64,000 bases of DNA from Cyanophora paradoxa (Eukaryota > Glaucocystophyceae > Cyanophorales > Cyanophoraceae), in the NCBI GenBank assembly GCA_004431415.1, contig QPMI01000121.1, positions 1-64,000 of the forward strand. Direction: 5' to 3'. Position numbers and translations under genes: made by a program. This document shows positions 41,301-56,300 of the stretch, in pieces (position 1 is the stretch's first letter; every line of letters begins with the position of its first letter). The notes under the pieces were generated by a model. The model had not been told where the DNA came from and searched no databases. It worked only from the letters and a program-made list of their open reading frames with translations.

Positions 41301-44300
41301 GATTCCAACCTGGGCACCATCGCGAGCCCAGACCCCCACCCGACCAACGCGCACTTGGCCGGTGGGCACGCTTGCCTGGGATATCGACGGGCCGTGTCAT
41401 TGCTAAACCGCACACAGATTTTCGCGTCTTTTCAAAGGAACTGACGCCGGCAGAGGTGCTCGATGATTTTCGCGGCAACTCGCCTGCTGAAGCACTCGAG
41501 CTGCATTACGCTTTCGAAGGATGCCGCGGCAAGGTGCGCGAGCGAGCGCTCTTTCACAGCCGTGGCCTTGCGCCTCGCGCACCAGAGCTCGAGCGCCGCG
41601 TCAGGTGTTCGACGAGTCCGGGCGCGGCCGCCACGGCAACGCCGTCGGCGACCTCGTCATACCGGACGCGTGCGACAGCCCTCGCACCGGTCTGTCGCGT
41701 TCCTCGGTCCATTCAGCGCACCTGCGAGCTGAGCGCGGGCGCGCTCAGGCGCCTTCTTTGGGGTCTCTCGGGACCTCCGTCGCCGCGTGCAGGTCCCTTC
41801 CTTCGCGCTTGGCACGCCGTTCACTCTGTCGGCGTGGTGCGCGCGCGCCCTTCGGTTGTTTGCACAATTGAATTTGGGAATCGTTTTGCCAACGCGCTGC
41901 GCTGCAGGATCCGGTTGATGCAAGCGCCGACGGTATTCGAACGCCTAGTCGAATTCCACGGCACAGATCCAGCGACCGGGAATTTCTTCTTCAACAACCT
42001 TCAGTGGTATTTCAAATCTCTAGACTGGTCTATATTGACCGGGGAACATCTCGGAGTGGTTGATACCGAGTGCAGGTACTTCTGCCCTCAGGGCGGCTTG
42101 GATTACGACGAAACACAGAACCAATTCACCATCCCGTGCAATGTGCGTCCTTGCGTTTGCGAGCGACATCCATGTCATTAAATTGGCGGCAGGCCCCCGT
42201 TGGAATGACCGCCATGGGCCTGGGTCTTGCGGTGGACACGACGTGGGTCGTGCGGTTGCAGATGTTTACGGGAGCGAACGCGCTTCCCGTCGACGGGTCG
42301 TGGCACCTCGTCACTGTAGTCGTGACCGATTCCCTCGTCACAACGTACCTGGACGGGCAGCCGATGCCGCATTCGAAGACGGGAACGAGCCTCTCCAACC
42401 GTGCCGCGCCCATACCGACAGTGACGCGGCCGTTCCACCGACTCGGATCCGCCTGGGACACCCGCGACACGCGAGTTATGTTCGTGTCCGGTCAGTGCTT
42501 CGGCTTGCCTGCAAGATTTCCACTTCGACGTCGACTGTGTGTTGATGAAAATCATGATCATGCAGACTTCGGCGTTTGGAGCGAGGCTCTGACTGCAGTG
42601 CAAGTCCAGCTTCTGTACCGAGACGACCCACAGCCAAGAGCTCTTTCGTCCCTCGAACTGCTTCTGCCTTTCGCGGGCTGCGGAACGACGGTAAGTGGTT
42701 CAGCTCTGCGTGCAGATTCGATTAGAAATAGGATGCTAAATCCAGCGAACAGGCAACGGATACTAGCGGCCGGGAAAGGCACGCAAGCCTCGTGGGAGAC
42801 GTCGTCATTCTGACGGATTGTGTCCCACCCGCTGGCAACGCAAGTGCGTACTCTTGGGTTCCTCATTCAACCGCTCCTTCTTTTCTTGAATTATGCTTTT
42901 TGCGTCCAGGTCGAACGCGAATCGAGACCGGCAGGACTGCTACTGGCGTCTACTTCGGAATGGCAGGAACAACCAATGACTACCTGCAGTCAGCAGCATT
43001 CGAGCTCGGCACGCCATTCACGTTCAGCTTTTGGTGATTCCGCCTTATTGCAAGTGCCTTGATCTTGATCCGCATCACAAGTAACCTAATGGGGCGGCGA
43101 CACAGGATCCTGCTGCAGAAGTCGCAGAATATGTGGGCACGGATCGCAGACTTCGGCTCGGGAGCTCCGTTAGGTGAAGCGTCTTTATGATCATGTCGTA
43201 TTCTGACTCTGATCATTGCTCGTGAACCAATTAATGCGGTTAATTTCGTAGACAATTTCGTTCTGGCCTTTTGCCCCAACGGCTTCGGATACGACGATGT
43301 GGCGATAGGAGCATCTCCAACGTGTTCGGTGATTTCTGGAGCTCTTCTTATGCTCTGGCGAATACGCCTTGCTTTCGTTTAGCGCTCATCTAACTCGTTT
43401 TCTTGCGGACCTTTCTCTAGGTGGACGCGGGCAAGATAGGCCTCGTGCTGGTCCTGTACACCGGGGCTGGATCGCCGACGGCGATGATTCGACTGTTTCA
43501 GGGTGCGCCCATGCTTTTCAGTCGCGTTCACTGGCGTTGCGTTGATGCTTCTCCAGGCTCCGATGGCATCCCCGTCGACGGGCGCTGGCACCACGTCGCG
43601 ATCACTTTGGCGGACGATGCCATTCTTACGTACCTGAACGGAACGCTGCGGCCCCACTCCAAAACGGGCACGAATCTTGCCGCTGCCGCCGCCCCGTGGC
43701 CCAAAAAGCAACGTGAAAAGCATTGGATCGCGCGCGGGATGTGGGGCGACACAGGCGCTGTAGCCTCAGCGCTCTATGGTTCGCCGCGTGTTGGTTGCGG
43801 AATTCGTCCCTCTAGATCTGGGTATCTAACGCCCTCGCAGACTGGAGGATATACTCCACGGTCCTGACGCAGGCCGAAGTGCTGGATGTCCTCGCTGGCA
43901 ACGTATCTGTCGCCGCGCCGCTGGAGCAGCGGCTGGCTTTCAATGGCTGCGGTCCTGTGGTGCGTAGTTGCGCGTTCGAAAGAATGAAGTTAAAGCTACT
44001 CACATACTGTGATTCCACGACTGCGTGCAGGCATTGGACTCGAGTGGCTTCAGACGTCACGCCACGTTGTACGGCGACACCTCTTTGCCGGTCGACTGTA
44101 CCCCAGCGGTCCCGGGTGCCCATGATCATACCCGTCATCGATGCTAGCGCTTGCGTTGCGTGGCCTAAACCTGTCGACAGATTCATCGGTCTTCTTTTGG
44201 GGGAATGGCTGGAACGACTACGTCGCGGCTGCGCCGTTTGCATTCGGCGGCGAGGTCACGGTCTCCTTCTGGCTCAATCCCCGGAAGACGCAAGCTACCT

Positions 44301-47300
44301 GGGCGTACGTCTTCCCATTCTATGCCACTGAAGCTTGGGATAGATAATCTAATATCGCTGTGCATGCAGGCGCATCTTCGACTTCGGGGGCAGTTCTGTC
44401 CAGAACAGCATTGCCGTCGGATTCCTTCCCAAGGGAGCCGTCGTGACCGACCTTTCCATTGCAAACGCTCAGATCACGGGCTCGGTGGGCCCGTTGCGTG
44501 CGCTTGTGGTCGACTGCAATCGTTTCTGAAAATGGCTCCGATCGCGTCAGGCGAACGACGGCACTTTGGGCCTCGTCGTGCTGGCATACAGCGGCAACAC
44601 TGCCGTCGTCCATCTCGAGGCGTTTGGAGGCGTGCACGGAATTCCGGTAGCAACTTTCGAGACCATTTTCTTGGGCGGCCGCAGGGGTTCTGAACTTCCA
44701 ACTAACTCTCTTTTGCAGATTGGGGTGCTTTCTCATGTGACTCTGGTCTTCACCGAAGCAGAGACGTTCACTTACTTGTAATCGAATCCAGAGACCCGAC
44801 CCATGTATGCTGCCGTGTTTTGATCCGCACAACCCAGAAATGGCTCGCGGCGGCCGCATTCGAAGACGGCCGCGGGGCTCGCCGGCACCGGAGGGACAAT
44901 TCCACGAGTTGTGCGGGACGCGCACTACATCGCAAGGGGCCAGCAGGGCGAGCCGGGCCTCGCCGACGGATACCTCGCCGGTTCCTCCTCTTTGGCTAAA
45001 TTTATATTTGGGCCGTCGCCTCGCTCCACGTCATGCCGTGCCCCCGCAGAGTTTCGGGTGTACAGCGGCGCGCTGTCCATGGAGGAGGTGCTCGAAGAAT
45101 TCCAGAAAGGGAAGGCCAGCGCCAGTGCGACGCTCGAACTCCGCTACGTCTTCGACGGCTGTGATCGAAATGTGTGCCATCAGCTCTGCTAGCACGCTCG
45201 TGCCCCTGGGAGGTCTTGTCGTGCTGACGTGGAGCTTGTGGCTAGGTTACAGATCGGTCATGGAACGGGCGAAACGGATCTATAGTGGGCGACGTTTCTC
45301 AGATCGGCGGGTGGTGCCCGTTGAAGCTTCCTGCAACATGTGCGTTTTCGAGCTCTCTCCGCCCGCTTGTGTGCGGCGCCGACGTTTAGCGCAGCACTGG
45401 TCTTCGGCACCAAGGTCCTGCCAGGCCGCACAGTCGACCAGACCGAGCGGTTCCTATTTGCGCCTTCGTTTGAGCTGGGCACGCCGGCGACTTTCGCCTT
45501 CTGGTACGGTCATATCTTCATGCATTGAACGCTAATTCGACTCGAATGTCAAATCACTAACGAGATGAATGAACTCCTGTGAACTCAGGTTGCGCATCAA
45601 TGTGAGCCAAACCAACCCGAGCGCGCTCTCACGCGTCTTTGATTTCGGCAACGGAGCTGGATCGGAAAATATCGTACGTAACTATGTCAATTTGAACTTT
45701 TTCATGGCTGATTCTCGCTTGCTCGACTAAAGATTGTGGGTTTCTGCGGCCCCCCGGGTACAACCCCTTCCGATCCAGACTGCCAGGTGCGGTCGAGCTT
45801 TGGGTCTGTGCACGGCAAGACTTGCGGATTTGATTCTCCGCACAGCCGTACAGGAAAGCAGGCTACGAGACGCTGCTGCTAATCGTCTATGACGGGACCC
45901 AGCTGAAGCAGCGCGTGCCTCTTTTCCTTGCGAACGACAGCATCCCGTCCGACAACTCCTGGCACCACGTTGCGCTGGTGCTGACGTCGGATGCGTACTA
46001 CGCGTACCTCGACGGCGTCCTCCGGCCCAACGCGAGAGCGTCGGGCCTCACGCCCGGGTCGGGCACGGTCCCCAAGCGGACGCGGACCAGGCACTACGTC
46101 GGCGCCGGCTGGTGGGCCGGGCCCTTCACGTACGGCGTCGAGCTCGCGGACTTCCGCGTGTACTCGGCGGCGCTCTCGGCTGCCCAGGTCGCCGACGTGG
46201 CGCAAGGCAACATGCCACGGGACATGCCGTCCCTCGAGCTGCACTACACGTTCGACACCTGCGGCGGCTCGGTGCGCAGAAGCGACAGTGGCGCCGTCCG
46301 CACTCACTTGAGCGCTTCAGGCGGTGGACTACTCGGGCAAGGGGCGTCCGGGAACGATGTACGGCGACCTCGCCCCGTCGCTGAAGTGCCCCGTGCCCTC
46401 CGCCGGTGCTCATCTTTTTGCATTTGTCCGCGCTCTTCCCAGTTCTCCCAGCCCATGACTTCCGCTTAGGAGCCTACTTTGGGACAAGGCACGGGCCTCC
46501 GATTTGCTAACCGCGCGCTGTCGCGCCGCTGATACTGTTTCGCCCAGCGACATTGGGGGCAGCCCCGGTTCGAAGCACAGATACATCGAGGCTCCACAAT
46601 TCGCGATCTTTTCGCCAGTCACCATCGACCTCTGGTGTGATTTCGAACACGACCATTTTCCCCGGAACGGCCCCTTTTTTATTACTTAGCGGGAATGGCC
46701 GGCAGGATCAAATTCCCACCGCAGGCCCCTGTGGTGATGTGGAGGCGCATCATAGGTGCCTCTTGATCTGCAAATACAATACCGCAATTTCCTTGCGAGT
46801 TCTCATTTCGGGAGTTTCACCAGATTTCGGCTGTAATATAGATTGCAACAATCTTGTTCGTCGAAATTCTGCCTTTTCATCCGTGTACATGTTCATATCT
46901 CTCATGCACTTGCAGATCGTCGGCTTTTGTCCTCCCGGAGGATCTAGCGCCGCATCCGGACCCACGAACAAGTGCAACGTGAGTCGCGTTCGAGTTCTGC
47001 GACTATGATTTCGAGATTGAGGGGTCCTGCGCTCAGGATAAGGCGAGCACAACAGGACTGGCGTTATTTATACACATCGTTACCAATTCGATTCAATACG
47101 AAACAATCGCTTTTAAGGACGATAACTCAATTCCCCGCGACGGTCGCTTCCACCACATCGCCTTCGTCTTCACGGGCACGGAACTGCGCACGTACCGTAA
47201 CGGATCCTTCGTGCCGCACTTGAAAACCGGCCAGGGTGGGGTCTCTGTGGCCAACCTCAACAGGCCCAATATGTACATAGCACGCAGTCACTGGGGCCCC

Positions 47301-50300
47301 GAATCGCCCACCGACGTCTACTTCTCCGGCAAGCTCTGCTTGGATTGCATATCGCACATAGAATGACTTGGCGCCAGGATTCCGTATCCACTCCGCGGCG
47401 CTGACGGATGGGCAAGTCATGGAAGCATATCTGGGCTTGCAGCCCGCCGCGCCCGTCGCGTTGCACTACAAACTAGACAGCTGTGGGAGCACGGTGAGCC
47501 TGCGTGCGGGCCACCGGAAGCATTTCAAGTCGTCGGCTTAGTTCCCTGCGCAGCTCGAAGGCGCCTTTTCCGGCTTGGACGTGCCCGACTCGAGCGGCTG
47601 GGGCCGCTCCGGGAGATTCTTCGGCGACATTGCTATGGCCTGCCCCCCTCCGGCCACAGGTCTTCTTTAATTTGGATATCGTGCGCGCCTGTCTTGCTTC
47701 TCTCACTCCGATCTGCTGCCAGGGGTGTATTTCGGAAACTCTGGAGGGGCCTATGCCGCGCGGTTCGTTGAAATGAGCGACTTTTTCGCCAGCAAAACTC
47801 TGGTGTATCCGCTCACTGTTGAAGTGAGCCATTGAAATGGATTCGCTGACATTGCTACCAGTTCTCTGACGCTTTGCAGTCTTGGATCTATCCGCACTCC
47901 ATGCCGAAATGGGCGGCTCGTTGGTTTGATATCACACAGCCTACTCCCATGAATGGCATAAATCCGCACGATTCACTGGTAAGCTGGCTTCTCTACTGAT
48001 CCAAGGCCTCTTTGCACTCTTGCCAAAATGTGGTGTTGCGGCAGTACTGGTATAAATGCCCGTGCGACGATGCAATCTGCGGGTGCCTGGGCGGCCAAGG
48101 CGGATATGCACTGCTCCAGAACACCGTGAAAGGCGGAACGTTTCGCGAGGGTCTCCGTGCCGCTTCGGGGACGTCGTTTGTGCCGGTCAGAACGCCCTGC
48201 TCTCATGATCGCGCTTGCGAAGTCTGAAGCCAGTTCTCGGGCAGCTCCAGCGCTGGACGCATCTCGCCTTCACATTTGGCGCCCCTGACGGCTCAGGGCA
48301 GTCCTTTGCACGGGCGTACAAGAACGGTTTGCTTATAAAAGAAGGATCCGTCGTCAGTCTGGCGTCGATTCCGCGATCCTTGGCGTTTCTTGGGCGGTCT
48401 TTCTATTCGGTGAGGCCATCTGTATCCGGCAATATATATTAATCTGATTGCAATGATTGCATTGAATAAACATGCCTTGAATCCGCGCAGATCGACCCCT
48501 ACCTTACGGATACTACCGTTGGTGGTAAATTGTGCGGCTGCGGCACGCCATCGTGCTCGTCATTCATGCCTTGGCGCAGCTTTCCGCGTGTACGGATCAC
48601 AGCTCTCTGCGAGCCAAGTCAGGCTGGCCTACGCTAGCGCGAGCGCCCCGCTATCGGGGCCCGCGCCTCTTATCGCGGAATACTTGTTCACAGATTGCGC
48701 GGTGCGCGACCTATCATAAATCGGACACTTATTGTTGCGGCGCAAAGGCTCACCGCGCTACAGGCGAACCGAACGGTGCTCACCAGCTCTGGCGAGGGTC
48801 CAGCGGCAAAGATCGTCGGAGACGATGTCAGCATCCCCTGTCCAGTACTCAAGTCGGACAGCCCTCCAGCTCCGCTCGTCCTATCGGCGATTTCCACGGG
48901 CCCGACGACGGTGATCATCACGGCGAACTTTACGGCTGGCGTGGGGATTACAACCCTCGACGCGGCTTGCGACGCGCCGGGCGCTCCGAAGGGGGGCTAC
49001 GCCGGGACCACCTCTGTTTCCGACGCCGACGCGGCCGGCGCCGCCGTGTCTGTAACGGTGGAGCTCGCGTATGGTGGGTCGTACGTCGTTTCCTGCTCCG
49101 TGAGAGCACAGAGCAAAGCTGGTGGGGAGTCTCTACCGTCCGCCGCCGTGAACGTCACCGTGCCTCCGGTGCCCCTCAATATTATATTTGAAGCTGCGGA
49201 GCTGCATATATTTATCGGCGCGCTGACTGCACGCAGGGAAATTCGATTGCGGCGCAAAACGCGCTCATGCCCTCGGGGAACACGGGTGCAAGCAACGCCT
49301 TCTCTCGCGTCGGTGCGCAAAAGATGAAAGCGTTGAGCCCAAATGCCGCTCGCGATCGCGTTTTTGCAGGGAACGCTGTCGACTCGGCGGAAAGCGTCCA
49401 GATCGTGTTCGCCACGCAACTCGCGAACTACCTCGTCGGGCAGAGGCCCGCCTCTCACCGCCTCGGGTTCATCACGCGGACCGCAGAAAAGTTCACGTAC
49501 TGCGACTTCGATCTCGACAGCAACCGCTGCTCCTTCGTTCAGAAACTTGCGAATGTGCGCCCGCGAGATTGCTTCGTTTGTTAGCTCGATTTCATTTCCT
49601 AATGCTTTCGCATCAGCTGCTCGGGGACGCAGAGCCAACCGATTTCGCGTATTCTTCCATGACTCCGGTAATATTGTTTGCAATTCCAGTTACAGTCGTG
49701 TTCAGCGATCTGTTGAATGACACGAGAACATCTGCGGCAGTGGCCGGCCAAGGACTGCGACGCTCGGTTTGTCCCCAGCAACTTGACGGCGTTTCAGGTG
49801 AGCTGCGTATTCTGGCGGACCCGGATGCAAAGTTGCTCATGCGGCAGCAGAGCAACTGGCTGTGGCCGTCCCAAGCCTACCTGAACGCTAGCGACCTCGT
49901 CGGCTCGACTGTCGCGGCCGTCCTGCGCCCTCCCTCCGACTGCGCTGGCTTCGGCTGCTACTCGTATGCCGCACAGCGCTGGGCGTCCTACGCGTTCGGC
50001 GGGTGTGCGCCCGCGCCGTACGGATTCATTCGAAGCTGGCCCGCGGGCCTCTGCACGGGCGCCGGACCCTACGATTTCATGAGAACCGCCGCCGCATGGA
50101 CCCACGACTTCCGCCATTTCTACGCTGCCTACGAGCGGACTTTCTATGAAGCTGTCTCCGGCCTCTCTTCTGCGAGCCCCACTGAAGAGTGCGCTTTGGT
50201 TTTACAATAATCTCACTTTTTATTTTAATTACTAATTTGGTGTACCCTGACTCGGTGCAGGTACAACTGGGCCGGAATGCTCGGGAATCTTGACCTTTTC

Positions 50301-53300
50301 TCGATCTCGGTGAGATATGCATATGCACAGCAGGCTGGCTTTTAACTTCTCAATTGAAGTTACTCTTATCGTTTTAATACGCAGCCCACGGGAAGCAACG
50401 CGAACATTACGGAGCACCGCTCCCGCCATTTCCGCCTGCAACCCGAGCTCTTCGGCTTTGCGTGGGCCACGCCGGGCGCCGAAACTTCAACAGACGTAGC
50501 GTTTGGCAGCCACTTCTTCTACGGCTCGTTCCTTGCTCGCTTTCCCTGTCTTGTGAAAGCTAACAACAGCTGCAGGCGCCACAAACTGTCTCGACTTTTA
50601 CGACGCTGAACCATCCAGCCGTACTTTCGAGGGCAATGAGACAGCGAGCGATGTCAGGCGGGCGTATCCCGACTTGGCATCGTTTGATGCGCTTCTTTTG
50701 CAAGAGCTCCGGGTGATTGCGAAGTCCCCTCTTAATTGTTTTTTGGCCAGTCTAACTCACACCGGTTTCTCAGTATTTCCAGTTCTGGCAGCGCGGGGTA
50801 GCTTTCTTTTCCTCGTTCGCCGCGCTTCGGAACAGTGGCGGGCCCTCTGTTGTACCGCTGCTCAAAGTCTGCTCGCTTCCTCTGGGCGTCGCTCTGCTCA
50901 AGTTCGAGCTGGCTTCGATCGCTCCCGCCGGCTTCACCGCCTCCGCCGAGGCTGTGTACAAGAGCGTCCCGTGCGTAGCCCATTTTCGGTCGAGTCGATC
51001 ATGATTCGGCCCGACGGATGCCCATGACCTGCCTTGTCTTGCCAGGTGGCCGCAGGAGAACGGCGCCTTCTTTGCCGACTCGTTCCCAGTGGGCTCCTCC
51101 GTGCAGGCCATGCACACCGACGGACGCGTCGCCGATGGCGGCCCGATCCTGTACCACGCCATCGTTCGGTGGGAATACATGCAAGATTTCTCATGCGTCT
51201 CGCCTCTCATCGGAATTCATCTGCTCGCAGGATTCCGTTCTTCCCAAACGCATCAGTTGCTGGCGCCTGCCCCGTTCCGCTCGTGTCGAGCATCTGCGGA
51301 ACGCGCACAGTGGCGCATGTGATTGCCATGTTTACGTGGCAAGTCGACCCTTCGCGCTTTGTCAATTCACCTGTCGGCGTGCGGAGCTTCGACCCATCCT
51401 TCCCGGCCCCGTCCACGTACCGCACGGCCGTCTTCACGCACACTGCACCGCGGGTCCTGCGCTCCGAGCAGCTCGCGCTCGCAGACCACTGGATTGTGCG
51501 ATTGCTTTTCCATTTTTCATCGATTAAGCGCACGCACGTGTGGGTCGGTGACTCGACAAGCAGGTCCAGAACGAACGGCCGCTCCACGCCGGATACGGCC
51601 ACGGGTACCTCGAGGGCCGCTGGGTCGACCCGCCCAACTCGAAGTACAGCTTCTGGGTCACCGGCGACCGCGTCACTCGCGTCCGCAAGGCGAACGCCTT
51701 CCAAAGTGGGATGGCCGGCTCGGCGGCGGACATCGATGGCAGCGTTCAGATTTACAAGACCGCGGACTGGCGCGGCACAAGGCGGGAGTGGACCTCGGTA
51801 AATGCGTCGATCGCGATCGGGCCAGTTTATAACTTAATTCTAAACGCTGATTTACGGCGCTACACGTCTCAGGTGGCGGCCGCCGTCTATAAAGATGGCA
51901 ACCTATAGTGCGTGCACATATTTCGCTGGGCATCTGTTGCGAAGCTCTAGATCCAACATCCTCTTGCCGCAGCGTGGTACAAGAGGTTCACACGCAGGCG
52001 AACACGCGTGTCTTCACGCTCGCTTCGGACGGCGAGACGCGCCCGCGATACGTGCACAGCCGCCGAATGAAGCGGGCCGCCGAGCGAGCCCCCGGCTCGC
52101 GGCTCATCCGCCTTGAGAATGTGGACGCCAGTGCTCCGTTCACTTCCGCTACCGTTACAGTGACCGTGATCGTGCCGAACTTCCCGGTTTGCTGTGTTTT
52201 GTCTTCTGTGGGGCAACATGTCAGTGGCAGTTCTCACTCTCGGCTGACGTGAACGGCAGGCGAACATCCTGTACGCAACAGCTATTGACGACTACTCAAG
52301 CGGGCGAATGTTTGAGACCGACCCCAGCATCCCGTTCGCCGAACTTCCTTGGGTAAACGTTCATGCGAGATAGGAAGTTCGTGATTGATTGAAAAGTTGA
52401 TGGCCGATGGGAACTTTGCAGGTTGTCTTCGTAGTGTCCGATCCGGCGTACGTGATCAAACTACACTCGCGCTGCCCTCCTGGGCAACGGTGGAATTGGG
52501 AGGTAAAGGGGCAGAGCCGGCGGCCTGGATGGCACCCGTTGTATCTAAGAGCCCGTTTCTCCGCCAGGCCGCTGTCTTCAACCGCTCTGTCGCCATCAAT
52601 GATCTCTGCATCGATTTGCCTGCTGGTACCTTGCCATGAGACATTTGCGTGCATTTGAGTATGCCCTGCGCAACTCACGGTCTGTCTTCGTAAGGACGTT
52701 ACTCGTCGCGCGAAGGACTTCTGCTCGACGATGACGCCCAGCTGTGCGCTCCTTGTTTCGCGATTCTCATTTCAGACAAGCGAGCTCACTAGGAGTTTCT
52801 TTGTCCAGCTGCCCGAACGGGACGTACAGTGGAGCAGGCGCAACGACGTGCACGATATGCGATGCCGGAACGTATGCAGACACGGGCGCTTTGGCTTGCT
52901 ACGGTGCGCTTCTGAGCCTTGGAGCTCGCAGTCCGTCCAATTGGCGGCGCTAACTAGAATCCGCGCTCGGCAGACTGCCCGCAGCACACGTACTCCATGA
53001 AAGCCGGCGATCCGTGCACCCCATGCGCTGAGAACCTCTTCACCCCCTCCGTGCGTTGGCGCTTCATCTCGAACCGTTCTAATTCGCTTCATCTATGCTA
53101 ATGTGCCAGCAGGCCAAATGGACGTTCCAGTGTGTGCCTTGGTTCGTTTCTTATTTTCCTGGACGTACGCGCGCCATTCTAGATCTGCTGCTGATTGCCC
53201 GCGGTTGTTCAGCTTCCCCGGGACATACCTTCAGAGGGTGCCTCTCGCGTGTGTTTCATGTCCGTTAAACAAGTACAGCATGGGCGGCTCGCTTGATGAA

Positions 53301-56300
53301 TGCTCGAGCTGTGCGTCTCGTCTGTAATGCCTGCACTTCGCGCGCGCGTCTTAGCCCGTCGCAGGTCCGAATGGATGGTACCCCACGCTCGATCTCACCA
53401 ATTGTGCACCTTGGTAAGCCGTCGCGCGACGAGCCATTGCGGCCTCCCAGTCCTCCAACAATCCTGCAGCGTGGCTGGAACGCATCAGCCCGAGGAGCTT
53501 CGGCCGTGCGAGGCGTGCCCCCCGGGGACGTGGGCGGGGCCACAACACTTCGGCCCCTGCATCACATGCCCCCCGGTAGCTGCTGATGGCTCGCTCGCGG
53601 AATTCAACCCGGCTCACTGGTTGGCAGGGGCAAGTCACGACGGACAAGCAGGACGGGTGCACGTGGTGCAGGCCTGGATTCGGGGTCCCGCCGAACGAGA
53701 CCGTCTGTCTCTCTTGCGATGAAGGTGACGATAAGCGCCGCCAAAAGCGTTGCAGGCGAGGGAAGGCTCCGTTCGCGACGTCGCCTTCCGGCAGATTACG
53801 CGTCCCCCGACGGGAAGGGCTGCGAGAAGTGCCGCCCCGGCTACGTCTCGCTATCAGATAGGAAGGTGCTTGATTTCTATTTATATCGCTCTTGTTTTAT
53901 CTTTTCAACATTTACGCAGGCCTGCTTGCCGTGTCGGGGTGGTACGGCGGAGTACGGGCGCTCCGGGGAGTGTCTTCCGTGCGCTCAGAACGAGGTCGCC
54001 CCTTTCGAAGGATCCACGAACTGCACGGCCTGCCCGGACGGCAAGTACGCTTCGGCAGACCAGCGGTTGTGCTTCGACTGCCCAGCTGGTTCGCTCCATT
54101 ATTTTCAAGAACTCGCTTTTAGATTGGAAAATCCGCTATGCAGCCTGACCGGTTCGTCAGGTACATATCGACACGGAACGATGGCGAAGTGCGAGGCGGT
54201 GCCTGGCCAGGCTGTCGCGCTCGTCGGCTCGTCCAACTTCACAAAATGCCAAGCCGGTTTTGTGCCCGACGGCACCAAAGCAACGTGCATGCCGTGCCGA
54301 GGCGGTGAGCGGGCTCGGACGCCCGGTTTCCGCATCCGCTGCGCCTAGCTGTGGCTAACGCCGCGCAGGCTCCTACCAAAGCGGCGAAGACTGCGTCCCG
54401 TGCCCGCTGAACACGGTCGCTTCATCGCCTGGGACGGTCAATTGCACGCCCTGTGCGCCCGGCTACGTTGCTGCGGCCGACCAGCAGTCCTGCGAGCCTT
54501 GCCCGGTGGGGACGTGGCGGGACGAAAGCATGACGGCATGCGCCCCTGTCCCGAAGCGCGCGGCTGCCGTGCAGGGGTCGTCGGCGTACATCGAATGCCC
54601 CGACGGGCACGTCCCGGACGGGACCAAGGCGACTTGCGTCCCGTGCCCTGCAGGCAAGCGAATGCTGGTCTTCTTCGCTCTCTTTCATATACAAGCGTGC
54701 TCATGCGTTCTGCAGGCCTGTACCAACTCGGGGACAGCTGCCTCCAGTGTCCGCTGAACTCCATCGTGAGCAGCTCGGGCGCAGCGGAATGCACGCTATG
54801 CGCACCGGGCTACGCGGCCTCGGCCGATCAGCAGTCCTGCGAGCCGTGCCCATTCGGCACCTACCGCTCGGCAAACCTCTCGCAGTGCACCCCCGTTCCA
54901 GCCCGCGCCGCCGCCAAGCAAGGCTCCGCGGTGTACGAAGTGTGCGGCAACGGAACAGTCCCGTCAGCGATCCGGTCGGACTGTGTGGAATGCCGCGCGG
55001 GGAGCTACCAGCTGGAGGACCAGTGCCTGCCCTGCCCGCCGAACACGATCACGTCCGACCCCGGCAAGGACCAGTGCGAGACGTGCCCCGAGGGCTACGA
55101 GGCCGCGGCGGATAGGCAGACCTGCACACGTGCGCTGCGTCTGCCTGTGCGAGCGATGGTGGCTGGCTGACGAGACGCGTGCGCAGCGTGCTTGGCGGGC
55201 ACCTACAGGCACGCCCCGCTGGTGTCGTGCCAGCGCGTGCCTGTTGGGGCGGCGGCCGTAGCGGCGTCCAGGAACTACACCGTCTGCGCGAGAGGCACGG
55301 TCCCCAGCGACGATCTTGCGACATGTCTTCCATGTCCGCGGGGCACGTACGAGAAGGACTGGCGGTGTCGCGACTGCGTTGGCGCGTGGTTTCGGCTTTC
55401 TAGCTGATTCCGGTCTTCGCTGACACTCCTTATACGAATTTAGGCAATTCGATTGCACCCAATATGACGATGACAAGCTGCATCGACTGGTTTGCATGCT
55501 TGTTCGGTTTGCGTACTGATTCTCACGCACTAAACGTACGCAGCGACCCGGGGATGATTGCTGATGAGACGCGCCAACATTGTAGAGCATGGTACGGTCT
55601 CCTTTGTTTATACTGGTTTTGCACTCATGCACTGTTTGACCGCAGCGAGCCGGGATACTTCCAGCCCGACCGCGCTAGCGGATGCGAGCGCTGCCCTGCC
55701 GCGTTGTTTTCTCAAAGCATGCAATTCGGACAATGTAAAGAATGCCCAGCGGTGCGCAGACGCGCCGAAAAGCGCTGTCTCTCCGCCGTGGCTGACCATC
55801 GATGCAGGGCCAAGTTCCGAACGAGAAGCAAGACGGGTGCATGTGGTGCAGGTAAATACTCGGAGTCTCTTACAAAGCCTTACGCCAATTTACTGAGCCG
55901 CTTTTGCTCTCAGGCCTGGTTATGGCAAGCCGGCCAACGCAAGCATTTGTCTCATTTGCGAGAACGGTTTGTTGTGCTTTGCCCGTCGATTTCGGTATCT
56001 TTTCTCTGATGCGCCGCATATTGTCATTTGAATAATCTTAGACCATGCGTCGCCTGACGGCACTGGCTGCAAAAAGTGCGAGTTGGGCTTCGTGTCGCAA
56101 CCGGATAGGCTGGTGCGAGCCCTTTTTATGAAACCTCTCGAATTTTCGCTGAGACCACGTTCGGCTGACATCCGAGCAGGCGTGTCTTCCATGCCGAGCT
56201 GGAACAGCGGAGTCGAGCAGGTCGGGCGAGTGTGTCCCGTGCGGGCAAAACAAAATCGCTGCATTCGAGGGTTCTTCCACTTGCACGGCTTGCATGGATG

